A DNA stretch of 64,000 bases. Origin: Heliocidaris erythrogramma. Lineage: Eukaryota; Echinodermata; Echinoidea; Camarodonta; Echinometridae. The stretch lies in contig CM046864.1 of assembly GCA_025617745.1 (NCBI GenBank), positions 310,001 through 374,000 of the forward strand, read 5' to 3'. The notes below the pieces were generated by a model, which was not told where the DNA came from, did no database searches, and was given only the letters and a program-made list of their open reading frames with translations. Both the position numbers and the translations under genes were made by a program. Shown piece by piece: positions 32,311-43,250 of this stretch. The stretch's first letter is position 1; each line of letters begins with the position of its first letter.

Positions 32311-33739
32311 TTTTTATAAGCAAGTATGTTTCACAGACTTTTGGTTGTTAATATTGCCATTGAACTGAATTTCCAGAGCTCCTGAATACTTCCGTATATT
32401 ATTGTATTTGACGTTCCATTGCTCCTTCTACCCATCCTGCTTTGTTTTTTCTTAGTCCTCTTTTAAACTTTGACTAGATTTGTATTAAAAATGTTTAGAT
32501 GACAAGAGAATGACCAGGAACCCTCTCTTACTTATTATCAGTGCCTAGTCGTTGCCAGATAAAATGGTTATGAAATTTCAAGTTGTATACCTGTCCTTGT
32601 GAAATGAAATGAATTAGCTCCATGAGGAAGAAGGGGATGGAAACAAGCCTATTAAATCTGGGTGTATAAAAAGTTGACAACCTGCATTTGTGCCCCCCAC
32701 CCCCCTTATACAAAATCCTGGCTCCGCCCTGGTGTATAAGCAAGTATGTTTCACAGACATATTCAATTTGGTTGTTAATGTTGCCATTAAACTGCAATTT
32801 TCAGAGCTCCTGAATACTTCCATGTACCTATTTTATTAGACGTTCCATTGCTCCCTCTGCCCATCCTGCTTTGTTTTTTTTTTCTTCATCTTCTTTTAAA
32901 ATTTGATTAGATTTTTATTAAAAATGTTTAGATGGCAAGAGAATGACTAGGAACCCTCTCTTACTTAGTGACCAGTCGTTGCCAGATAAAGTAGTTATGA
33001 AATTTGAAGTTGTATACCTGTTCTTATGAAATGAAATGAATTAGCTCCATCAAGAAGAAGGAGATGGAAACAACCCTATTAAATCTGGGAGTATAAAAGC
33101 AAGTAAATTTCACGCACTTATCCAATCGTAATTTATATTGTCATTGAAGTACACATTCAGAGTCTCTATAATTTTTATAGTACTGTTTATCAGTGACTAG
33201 TCGTTCCCAGATAAAATGGTTATAACATTTCAAGTTGTATACCTGTCCTTGTGAAATGAAATGAATTAGCTCCATCAGGAAGAAGGGGATGGAAACAAGC
33301 CTATTAAATCTGGGTGTATAAAAAGCAAGTAAATTTCACGGACTTTTTCAGTTGGTAATTTATATTGTCATTGAATTACACATTCAGGGTCCCTATATAG
33401 TAGATGTGAATGGTAGCTGCCGAGGAAAATGAGAGAGAAAAAAAAACATTGGAACCGTACACTTCTCTTCGTTATTTCTTATTATGACACAAAAATATAT
33501 ATTATTTAGCCTTTGAAATTAGATTTTTGTCTAAATCCGGTCTCAAAACAAATACAAAGTCAACCGGGATCTATACATTGCCCTGCTTTCAGAGGTACAA
33601 TATTAATGTAGATAATGCTATACATCGTAGGAGACTCTTCTTACGTTAATTAATGCATGGAATGACATACCTTTCCTTATTTTTTTCTCTCTTTGTATTG
33701 ATTGTTGTTTCAATTTCCCCTCTGTTTTTATGTACGTAG

Positions 33740-33811
33740 ATATTTAAATGGTAACCAGATTCAGTCTCTCATCCCAGGAATCTTCAATGGATTAGGCAGT
33801 CTCCATTACCT
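33740..33811 (+). CDS. LRR exon 4
   Basis: 72 nt, phase 2. Y-LNGNQIQSLIPGIFNGL, G-SL-HY-L. The donor is GTGAGT rather than GTAAGT, still consensus. Confidence 0.8.
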
Positions 33812-34764
33812 GTGAGTATTGTAAATAGGTATGACTATGGAGTTACACGTGCTATGAAATCAATTGACTCTATCCATTAGAAGGAGATAGAAACAGACTT
33901 AATCAATTTGGGTGTATAAGGAAGTATGTTTCACAGACATGTTCAATTTGGTTGTTAATATTGCCAACTGCAATTTTCAGAGCTCCTGAATACTTCCATG
34001 TACTTAGATGGCAAGAGAATGACTAGGAACCCTCTTACTTAGTATGAGTGACTAGTCGTTGCCAGGTAAAATGGTTATGAAATGTGTAAGTTGTATACCT
34101 GTCCTTGTGAAATGAAATGAATTAGCTCCATCAAGAAGAGGGAGATGGATACAACCCTATTAAATCTGGGTGTATAAAAAGAAAGTAAATTTCACGGACT
34201 TATTCAATCTTACTTATTATGAGTGACTAGTTGTTGCCAGACAAAATTTTGAAATTAGAAGTTGTATACCTGTCCTTGTGAAATCATATCAATTAGCTCC
34301 ATCAAGAAGAAGGAGATGGAAACAACCCTATTAAATCTGGGTGTATAAAGAGCAAGTAAATTTCACAGACTTATTCAGTTGGCAATTTATATTGCCATTC
34401 ACTCTGTTGAATTACACATTCAGAGTCCCTGCATAGTAGGTGTGAATGGTAGCTGCCGGAAAATGATTTAAAAAACACTGGAGCCGTGCACCTGTTCTCG
34501 TTATTTCTTATTATGACACAAAAATATGTCATTTAGCACTTAAAAATAGATTTTTGTCTAAATCCAGCGTGAAAACAAATCCAAAATCAGTCGGGATCTA
34601 CATTGCCCTACTTTCAGAGGTAAAATATTGATGTAAATAATGATAATACATCGTAGGAGACTTCTTCTTATGTTCATTGCATGGAATGACATACCTTTCC
34701 TTATTTTTTTTTCCTCTTTGTATTGATTGTTGTTTCAACTTTTCCTCTGTTTTTATGTACGTAG

Positions 34765-34836
34765 ATATTTAAATGGTAACCAGATTCAATCTCTCATCCC
34801 CGGAAATTTCGATGAATTACGTAGTCTCGAGTACCT
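34765..34836 (+). CDS. LRR exon 5 (NFD variant)
   Basis: 72 nt, phase 2. Y-LNGNQIQSLIPG-NFDEL-R-SL-EY-L. It differs from most sisters also in the central part (NFDEL instead of IFNGL) and is closest to exon 12. The surrounding intron shares GATGTAAATAATGAT with the unit split at 43670/53745. Confidence 0.8.
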
Positions 34837-35721
34837 GTAAGTATTGTAATGAGGTATGACTTATGGAGTTACACGTGAAATGAAATCAATTGACTCTATC
34901 AAGTAGAATGAGATAAAAAGAGACTATCAATTTGGGTGTTTAAGCAAGTATGTTTCACAGACATATTTAAATTGGTTGTTAATATTGCCATTGATCTGCA
35001 ATGTTCAAAGCGCCTGAATACTTCGATGTAGTATTGTATTTGCCGTTCCACTGCTCCTCCTACCCATCCTGCTTTGTTTTTTCTTTGTCTTCTTTTAAAC
35101 TTTGGTTAGATTTGCATTAAAAATGTTTAGATGGCAAGAGAATGACTAGGAACCCTCTCTTACTTAGTATGAGTGACTAGTCGCTGCCAGATAAAATGGT
35201 TCTGAAATTTCAAGTTGTATACCTGTCCTTGTGAAATGAAATGAATTAGCTCCATGAGGAAGAAGGGGATGGAAACAAGCCTATTAAATCTGGGTGTATA
35301 AAGAGCAAGTAAATTTCACAGACTTATTCAGTTGGTAATTTATATTGTCATTGAATTACACATTCAGAGTCCCTGCATAGTAGGTGTGAATGGTAGCTGC
35401 CGAGGAAAATGATAAAAAAAAAAAACATTGGAACCGTACACTTGTCCTCGTTATTTCTTATTATGACGCAAAAATGTATATTATTTAGCCTTTGAAATTA
35501 AACTTTTGTCTAAATCCGGCCTGAAAACAAATCTAAAAATCAATCGGGATCTATACATTGCCCTGCTTTCATAGGTACAATATTGATGTAGATAATGCTA
35601 TACATCGTAGGAGACTTCTTCTTACGTTAATTAAAGCATGGAATGACATATCTTTCTTTAGTTTTTTCCCCTCTTTGTATTAATTGTTGTTTCAATTTTC
35701 CATCTGTTTTTATGTACGTAG

Positions 35722-35793
35722 AGAATTAAATGGTAACCAGATTCAGTCTCTCATCCCAGGAATCTTCAATGGATTAGGCCGTCTCGAGAGGCT
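35722..35793 (+). CDS. LRR exon 6
   Basis: 72 nt, phase 2. E-LNGNQIQSLIPGIFNGL, G-RL-ER-L. Canonical splice sites on both sides. Confidence 0.82.
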
Positions 35794-36670
35794 GTAAGTA
35801 TTGTAATGAGGTATGACTATGGAGTTACACGTGCAATGAAATGAATGGACTCTATCCATTAGAAGGAGATAGAAACAGACTTAATCAATTTGGGTGTATA
35901 AGGAAGTATGTTTCACAGACATGTTCAATTTGGTTGTTAATATTGCCAACTGTAATTTTCAGAGCGCCTGAATACTTCGATGTAGTATTGTATTTGCCGT
36001 TCCACTGCTCCTCCTACCCCCATCCTGCTTTGTTTTTTGCTTTGTCTTCTTTTAAACTTTGGTTAGATTTTTATTAAAAATGTTTAGATGACAAGAGAAT
36101 GACTAGGAACCCTCTCTCCCTTGTATGAGTGACTAGTCGTTGCCAGATAAAATGGTTATGAAATTTCAAGTTGTATACCTGTCCTTGTGAAATGAAATGA
36201 ATTAGCTCCATGAGGAAGAAGGGGATGGAAACAAGCCTATTAAATCTGGGTGTATAAAATGCAAGTAAATTTCACGGACTTATTCAGTTGGTAATTTATA
36301 TTGTCATTGAATAACACATTCAGAGTCCCTGCACAGTAGTGTGAATTGTAGCTGCCGAGGAAAATGATTAAAAAAAAAACATTGGAACCGTACACTTGTC
36401 CTGGTTATTTCTTATTATGACACAAAAATATATATTATTTAGCCTTTGAAATGAGATTTTGTCTAAATCCGGCCTGAAAACAAATCCAAAATCAATCGGG
36501 ATCTATACATTGCAATGCTTTCAGGATAAAAATATTGATGTAGATAATGCTATATATCGTAGGAGACTTCTTCTTACGTTAATTAATGCATGGAATGGCA
36601 TACCTTTCCTATTTTTTTCCTCTTTGTATTGATTGTTGTTTCAATTTTCCCTCTGTTTTTATGTACGTAG

Positions 36671-36742
36671 ATATTTAAATGGTAACCAGATTCAGTCTCT
36701 CATCCCAGGAATCTTCAATGGATTAGGCAGTCTCAATTACCT
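36671..36742 (+). CDS. LRR exon 7
   Basis: 72 nt, phase 2. Y-LNGNQIQSLIPGIFNGL, G-SL-NY-L. Canonical splice sites. Confidence 0.82.
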
Positions 36743-37594
36743 GTAAGTATTGTAATGAGGTATGACTATGGAGTTACACGTGCAATAAATAAATTGAGAC
36801 TTGATCAATTTGGGTGTATAAGGAAGTATATTTCACAGAGATGTTCAATTTGGTTGTTAATATTGCCAACTGCAATTTTTAGAGCTCCTGAATACTTCCA
36901 TGTATTATTGTATTTAACGTTCCATTGCTCCTTCTACCCAACCTGCTTTGTTTTTTCTTAGTCCTCTTTTAAACTTTGACTAGATTTTTATTAAAAATGT
37001 TTAGATGGCAAGAGAATGACTAGGAACCCTCTCTTCCTTAGTATCAGTGACTAGTCGTTGCCAGATAAAATGGTTATGAAATTTCAAGTTGTATACTGTC
37101 CTTGTGAAATGAAATGAATTAGCTCCATGAGGAAGAAGGGGATGGAAACAAGCCTATTAAATCTGGGTGTATAAAATGCAAGTAAATTTCACGGACTTAT
37201 TCAGTTGGTAATTTATATTGTCATTGAATAACACATTGAGAGTCCCTGCACAGTAGGTATGAATGGTAGCTGCCGAGGAAAATGATTTAAAAAAAACAAC
37301 ATTGGAACCGTACACTTGTCCTCGTTACTTCTTATTATGACAAAAAATATATATTATTTAGCCTTTGAAATTAGATTTTTGTCTAAATCCGGCCTGAAAA
37401 CAAATCCAAAATCAGTCGGGATCTATACATTGCCCTGCTTTCAGAGGTACAATATTGATGTAGATAATGCTATATATTCGTAGGAGACTTCTTCTTACGT
37501 TAATTAATGCATGGAATGACATATCTGTCCTCATTTTTTCTTCCTCTTTGTATTGATTGTTGTTTCAATTTTCCCTCTGTTTTTATGCACGTAG

Positions 37595-37665
37595 ATATTT
37601 AAATGGTAACCAGATTCAGTCTCTCATCCCAGAATCTTCAATGGATTACTCAGTCTCCAGTGGCT
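37595..37665 (+). pseudogene. LRR exon 8 (frameshifted, 71 nt)
   Basis: A G is missing in ATCCCAGAATC (sisters ATCCCAGGAATC). Otherwise it would read Y...L-SL-QW-L. Splice sites are intact (acceptor GCACGTAG, donor GTAAGT). Confidence 0.78.
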
Positions 37666-38551
37666 GTAAGTATTGTAATGAGGTATGACTATGGAGTTAC
37701 ACGTGCAATGAAATCAATTGACTCTATCCATTAGAAGGAGATAGAAACAGACTTAATCAATTTGGGTGTATAAGGAAGTATGTTTCACAGACATGTTCAA
37801 TTTGGTTGTTAATATTGCCAACTGCAATTTTCAGAGCTCCTGAATACTTCGATGTACTATTGTATTTAACGTTCCACTGCTCCTTCTACCCATCCTGCTT
37901 TGTTTTTTCTTAGTCCTCTTTTAAACTTTGACTAGATTTTTATTAAAAAATTTTAGATGGCAAGAGAATGACTAGGAACCCTCTCTTACTTAGTATGAGT
38001 GACTAGTCGCTTTGCCAGATAAAATGGTTATGAATTCTTAAAGTTTTATACCTGTCCTTGTGAAATGAAATGAATTAGCTCCATCAAAAAGAAGGGGATG
38101 GAAACAAGCCTATTAAATCTGGGTGTATAAAAAGCAAGTAAATTTCACAGACTTATTCAGTTGGCAATTTATATTGCCATTCACTCTGTTGAATTACACA
38201 TTCAGAGTCCCTGCATAGTAGGTGTGAATGGTAGCTGCCGAGGAAAATGATTAAAAAAACATTGGAACCGTACACTTGTCCTCGTTATTTCTTATTATGA
38301 CACAAAAATATATATTATTTAGCCTTTGAAATTAGATTTTTGTCTAAATCCGGCCTGAAAACAAATCCAAAATCAATCGGGATCTACATTGCCCTGCTTT
38401 CAGAGGTACAATATTGATGTAGATAATGCTATACATCGTAGGAGATTTCTTCTTACGTTAATTAATGCATGGAATGACATATCTATCCTTATTTTTTTTC
38501 CTCTTTGTATTGATTGTTGTTTCAATTTTCCCTCTGTTTTTATGTACGTAG

Positions 38552-38623
38552 AGATTTAAATGGTAACCAGATTCAGTCTCTCATCCCAGGAATCTTCAAT
38601 GGATTAGGCCGTCTCGTGTGGCT
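38552..38623 (+). CDS. LRR exon 9
   Basis: 72 nt, phase 2. First residue D; then LNGNQIQSLIPGIFNGL, G-RL-VW-L. Confidence 0.82.
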
Positions 38624-39397
38624 GTAAGTATTGTAGTGAGGTATGACTATGGAATTTTGGTGTATAATGAAGTATGTTTCACCGACTTGTTCAATTTTGT
38701 TGTTAATATTGCCAACTGCAATTTTCAGAGCTCCTGAATACTTCGATGTAATATTGTATTTGACGTTCCACTGCTCCTTCTACCCATCCTGCTTTGTTTT
38801 TTCTTTGTCTTAATTCTTTTAAACTTTGGTTAGATTTGTATTAAAAATGTTTAGATGGCAAGAGAATGGCTAGGAACCCTCTCTTACTTAGTATCAGTTG
38901 TATACCTGTCCTTGTGAAATGAAATGAATTAGGTCCATCAGGAAGAAGGGGATGGAAACAAGCCTATTAAATCTGGGAGTATAAAAAGCAAGTAAATTTC
39001 ACGGACTTATTCAGTTGGTAATTTATATTGTCATTGAATTACACATTCAGAGTCCCTGCATAGTAGGTGTGAATGGTAGCTGCCGAGGAAAATGATTAAA
39101 AAAACATTGGAACCGTACACTTGTCCTCGTTATTTCTTATTATGACACAAAAATATATATTATTTAGCCTTTGAAATTTTTGTCTAAATCCGGCCTGAAA
39201 ACAAATCTAAAAATCAATCGGGATCTATACATTGCCCTGCTTTCATAGGTACAATATTGATGTAGATAATGCTATACATCGTAGGAGACTTCTTCTTACG
39301 TTAATTAAAGCATGGAATGACATATCTTTCTTCAGTTTTTTCCCCCTTTTGTATTAATTGTTGTTTCAATTTTCCATCTGTTTTTTTATGTACGTAG

Positions 39398-39469
39398 AGA
39401 ATTAAATGGTAACCAGATTCAGTCTCTGATCCCAGGAATCTTTAATGGATTAGGCCGTCTCGGGTGGCT
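39398..39469 (+). CDS. LRR exon 10
   Basis: 72 nt, phase 2. First residue E; G-RL-GW-L at the C-terminal end. CTG replaces CTC in the middle, a silent change. Confidence 0.82.
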
Positions 39470-39613
39470 GTAAGTATTGTAATGAGGTATGACTATGGAG
39501 TTACACGTGCAATGAAATGAATGGACTCCATCCATTAGAAGGAGATAGAAACAGACTTAAAGGAGAATTACGCTCAAAAATAAAGATGATAGTGTTCAAA
39601 GGTGTTATTTATT

Positions 39614-40150
39614 ATGCCTCCGCCCACCGAAGGTGGGTGCCGTAGGTATCATGTTTTCGGGTTGTCCATCCGTCCGTCCGTCCGTCCGTGCGTGCGTGCG
39701 GCGTGCGTGCGTCCGTCCCACTTCTCGTTACCGCGATATCTGAAGAATCATTAATTTTGAGGTAGGAACCTCAAACTTGGTACTAGTATGTATCCCCATA
39801 CGAAATGAACTGATTAGATTCATGGGTAAGTAGGTCAAAGGTCAGAGGTCACAGAGGTCAATTTACATGAAATTACATGAAATTCTTGGTTTTTAGCACC
39901 GTTACCGCGATATCTCAAGAACTATCTGAGGTGAGAACTTCAAACTTGGTACCAGTATGTATCCCCATAGAAAGATGAACTGATTAGATTTTGGGGTAAG
40001 TAGGTCAAAGGTCAGAGGTCACAGAGGTCAATTTACATGAAATTACATGAAATTACTGGTTTTTAGCCTCGTTATCAAATATTTCTAGACAGTTTGAGCC
40101 ATCAACTGAATTTAGGCGGAGGTATATAGGAGACGCAGTCGCATTCATCT
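39614..40150. repeat. Nested repeat with (GTCC)n and internal duplication
   Basis: Begins ATGCCTCCGCCCACCGAAGG, has (GTCC)n/(GTGC)n at about 39666-39716, then two copies of a roughly 170-bp segment starting at TTACCGCGATATCT (about 39728 and 39902). Each segment contains AGGTCAAAGGTCAGAGGTCACAGAGGTCA. It ends GGCGGAGGTATATAGGAGACGC, inverted to the start. I recognise this as a common marine-invertebrate dispersed repeat type but cannot name it. Confidence 0.6.
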
Positions 40151-40172
40151 TGTTCCTACTTGTTAGACTATT

Positions 40173-40376
40173 ATGGCTTCGCGTCAAAATATACGAGATC
40201 GATACGAATCAAGATTTTCTGAGCAAAATTTACCATCTGCTAGCAATATGTATCGTCTGCTAGCAGCACATGGGGGCTGCCTCTTTGTTTATGTGTACAA
40301 GAATTTTCTTAATCCAAATGCTCAATTGCCTTTTTCAAAATTTAAAAACCCATTTGAGATTAAAAATATAGATTAG
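40173..40376 (+). pseudogene. Short ORF in TTAA element, unknown
   Basis: 67 residues starting MASRQNIRDRYESRFSEQ. A degraded relative is at about 8926-9080, so the segment belongs to the element family and may be an exon of a former transposase. I recognise no domain. Confidence 0.35.
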
Positions 40377-41791
40377 ATATGTCAATTTATTTTTAAACTG
40401 AAGATTTCCTTATATATTTCTGTTGAAAATCGATATTCCCTTAATAGAAATCTATTTTCTCGATACTGGACGTATGGGACAGAGCAAATTAATTCAAATT
40501 TTATGGATGCTTCTTCCCTGAGCAACTATAGCGGCAAACTATGCATTCACCTGCTTTCGGATCATGCACTTGAAAAGTCAGAATGCATGCTGCATATATT
40601 ATGTTCTGCTCTGTTTGGCAAACCCAAGAAATAGATTTTTGTTAAGCAAAACCAGACAATTTAAAAGCATCATTATAAAGATTCAATTTTTATACTACAT
40701 GTAAACACCCACTTTATATTTTTCGTCACATATGGAATTTTATGTAATGAAGAAAATCAATTTAGGATTTGCATTCAAAATATCTTCCTGACTGGAACAT
40801 TTCTCAATGGTTCATGTACAACTCCAAATCAGCAAGAAAATGGCAGCCCCCATGTAAATGAGTAGGAGACGATACCGGTGTTGAAATATCTTTATTTATA
40901 CCCTTTTCTAATATCTTATGAGAAAATGATTTAGGCCAATAAGTAGGAATATATTACACCTTCCAATATAAGTAAATTTGTAATCAGGGGTTAATTCTCC
41001 TTTAATCAATTTGGGTGTATAAGGAAGTATGTTTCACAGACATGTTCAATTTGGTTGTTAATATTGCCAACTGCAATTTTCAGAGCTCCTGAATACTTCG
41101 ATGTACTATTGTATTTGACGTTCCACTGCTCCTTCTACCCATCCTGCTTTGTTTTTTTTCTTTGTATCTTTTAAACTTTGGTTAGATTTGTATTAAAATG
41201 TTTAGATGGCAAGAGAATGACTAGGAACCCTCTCTACTTAGTATCAGTGACTAGTCGTTGCCAGATAAAATGGTTATGAAATTTCAAGTTGTATACCTGT
41301 CCTTGTGAAATGAAATGAATTAGCTCCATCAGGAAGAAGGGGATGGAAACAAGCCTATTAAATCTGGGTGTATAAAAAGCAAGTAAATTTCACGGACTTA
41401 TTCAGTTGGTAATTTATATTGTCATTGAATTACACATTCAGAGTCCCTGCATAGTAGGTGTGAATGGTAGCTGCCGAGGAAAATGATAAAAAAAAAACAT
41501 TGGAACCGTACACTTGTCCTCGTTATTTCTTATTATGACACAAAAATATATATTATTTAGCCTTTGAAATTATATTTTTGTCTAAATCCGGCCTGAAAAC
41601 AAATCCAAAATCAATCGGGATCTATACATTGCCCTGCTTTCAGAGGTACAATATTGATGTAGATAATGCTATATATCGTAGGAGACTTCTTCTTACGTTA
41701 ATTAATGCATGGAATGACATACCTTTCCTTATTTTTTTCTCTCTTTGTATTGATTGTTGTTTCAATTTTCCCTCTGTTTTTATGTACGTAG

Positions 41792-41863
41792 ACGTTTAAA
41801 TGGTAACCAAATTCAGTCTCTCATCCCAGGAATCTTCAATGGATTAGGCAGTCTCCATTACCT
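41792..41863 (+). CDS. LRR exon 11
   Basis: 72 nt, phase 2. First residue R (CGT), then LNGNQIQSLIPGIFNGL, G-SL-HY-L. Same C-terminal pair as exon 4 but a different first residue. Confidence 0.82.
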
Positions 41864-42645
41864 GTAAGTATTGTAATGAGGTATTACTATGGAGTTACAC
41901 GTGCAATGAAATCAATTGACTCTATCCATTAGAAGGAGATAGAAACAGACTTAATCAATTTGGGTGTATAAGGAAGTATGTTTCACAGACATGTTCAATT
42001 TGGTTGTTAATATTGCCCCCCCCCCCCCCCCTTCGAAGAAAAGTATGCATTTTGACCATAAAGGATCTAAGGATCTGCCATTTTTTTCGATTGTGCCCCC
42101 CCCCCCCCCCTTATACAAAATCCTGACTCCGCCCCTGGTGTATAAGCAAGTATGTTTCACAGACATATTCACTTTGGTTGTTAATGTTGCCATTGAACTG
42201 CAATTTTCAGAGCTCCTGAATACTTCCATGTACTATTGTATTTAACGTTCCATTGCTCCTAATGCTTTGCTTTTTCTTAGTCCTCTTTTAAACTTTGACT
42301 AGATTTTTATTAAAAATGTTTAGATGGCAAGAGAATGACTAGGAACCCTTTTACTTAGTATGAGTGACTAGTCGTTGCCAGGTAAAATGGTTATGAAATG
42401 TGTAAGTTGTATACCTGTCCTTGTGAAATGAAATGAATTAGCTCCATCAAGAAGAGGGAGATGGATACAACCCTATTAAATCTGGGTGTATAAAGAGCAA
42501 GTAAATTTCATCGACTTATTAAATCTTACTTATTATGAGTGACTAGTTGTTGCCAGACAAAATTTTGAAATTAGAAGTTGTATACCTGTCCTTGTGAAAT
42601 CATATCAATTAGCTCCATCAAAAGAAGGAGATGGAAACAACCATA

Positions 42646-43250
42646 TGTGACCCGACGCCTCAAAACCTACAATAAGTCGTCGCCAAAATTATTTTTTATG
42701 TTTTATACATTTTCAGAAAGTAGAGATTCTCAGCTTTCCAATGGTATATCACTTGCTTAGTTTACTCAATGACAAGACCTTTAAATATCACATTTAGAAT
42801 CAGTATCACAGTATCACATTTAGAATCAGTATGTAACCAGCAATCAATAACTCCTATTCAGAGAAAATGGCCATTTAATGAAGGGATTATGATTAGGCTG
42901 AATTTTGGCATGCTGCTCCAAGAGGACCTATTCATTAGTCACTCAAAAAATCAATTTAATACCTTTAAAGGTAAAATAGTAATTTGGCATTGAATGAAAG
43001 TATTACAAAAGCTCTCCAAACATTCATTACCTCAACAGATGAAAAAAAGGAGTCATTTTAAAATGCCCCAAAACATATTTTTAAGTCGAATTACGACTCA
43101 CAAACTTGAGACATGATAGAATGATAATGAAACTACCCATTTCTATCAAAAACAGAAAAATCGACAGATCCAAGAATATGTACTATTTTGGGCTGTTTGC
43201 TACGTTGTGGTCCGTGCGACTTATTGTAGGTTTTGAGGCGGCGGGTCACA
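42646..43250. mobile_element. TA-target MITE, family TGTGACCCG, copy 1
   Basis: TGTGACCCGACGCCTCAAAAC to its inverted end GGCGGGTCACA, flanked by TA (42644-42645, 43251-43252). Sister units show the empty site ACCCTATTAAATC. The terminal inverted repeats extend through CCTACAATAAGTCG. 605 bp, no transposase. Confidence 0.85.

Larger units (their letters stand above)
39561..41001. mobile_element. TTAA-target DNA element, most complete copy
   Basis: Begins AGGAGAATTACGC and ends GGTTAATTCTCCT, with TTAA on both sides (39557-39560, 41002-41005). The empty site ACTTAATCAATTTGGG is present in sister units. It contains a nested repeat (39614-40150) and a short ORF (40173-40376). TTAA duplication suggests piggyBac or Kolobok machinery; no transposase remains. 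Confidence 0.8.

Noticed and set aside
41578-41799. ORF running into LRR exon 11 from the intron
   Set aside because: Different frame from the LRR exon and not open in sister units. The conserved YNIDVDNAIYRRR-like segment is intron sequence shared by unit duplication, though it may be an old retroelement scrap.
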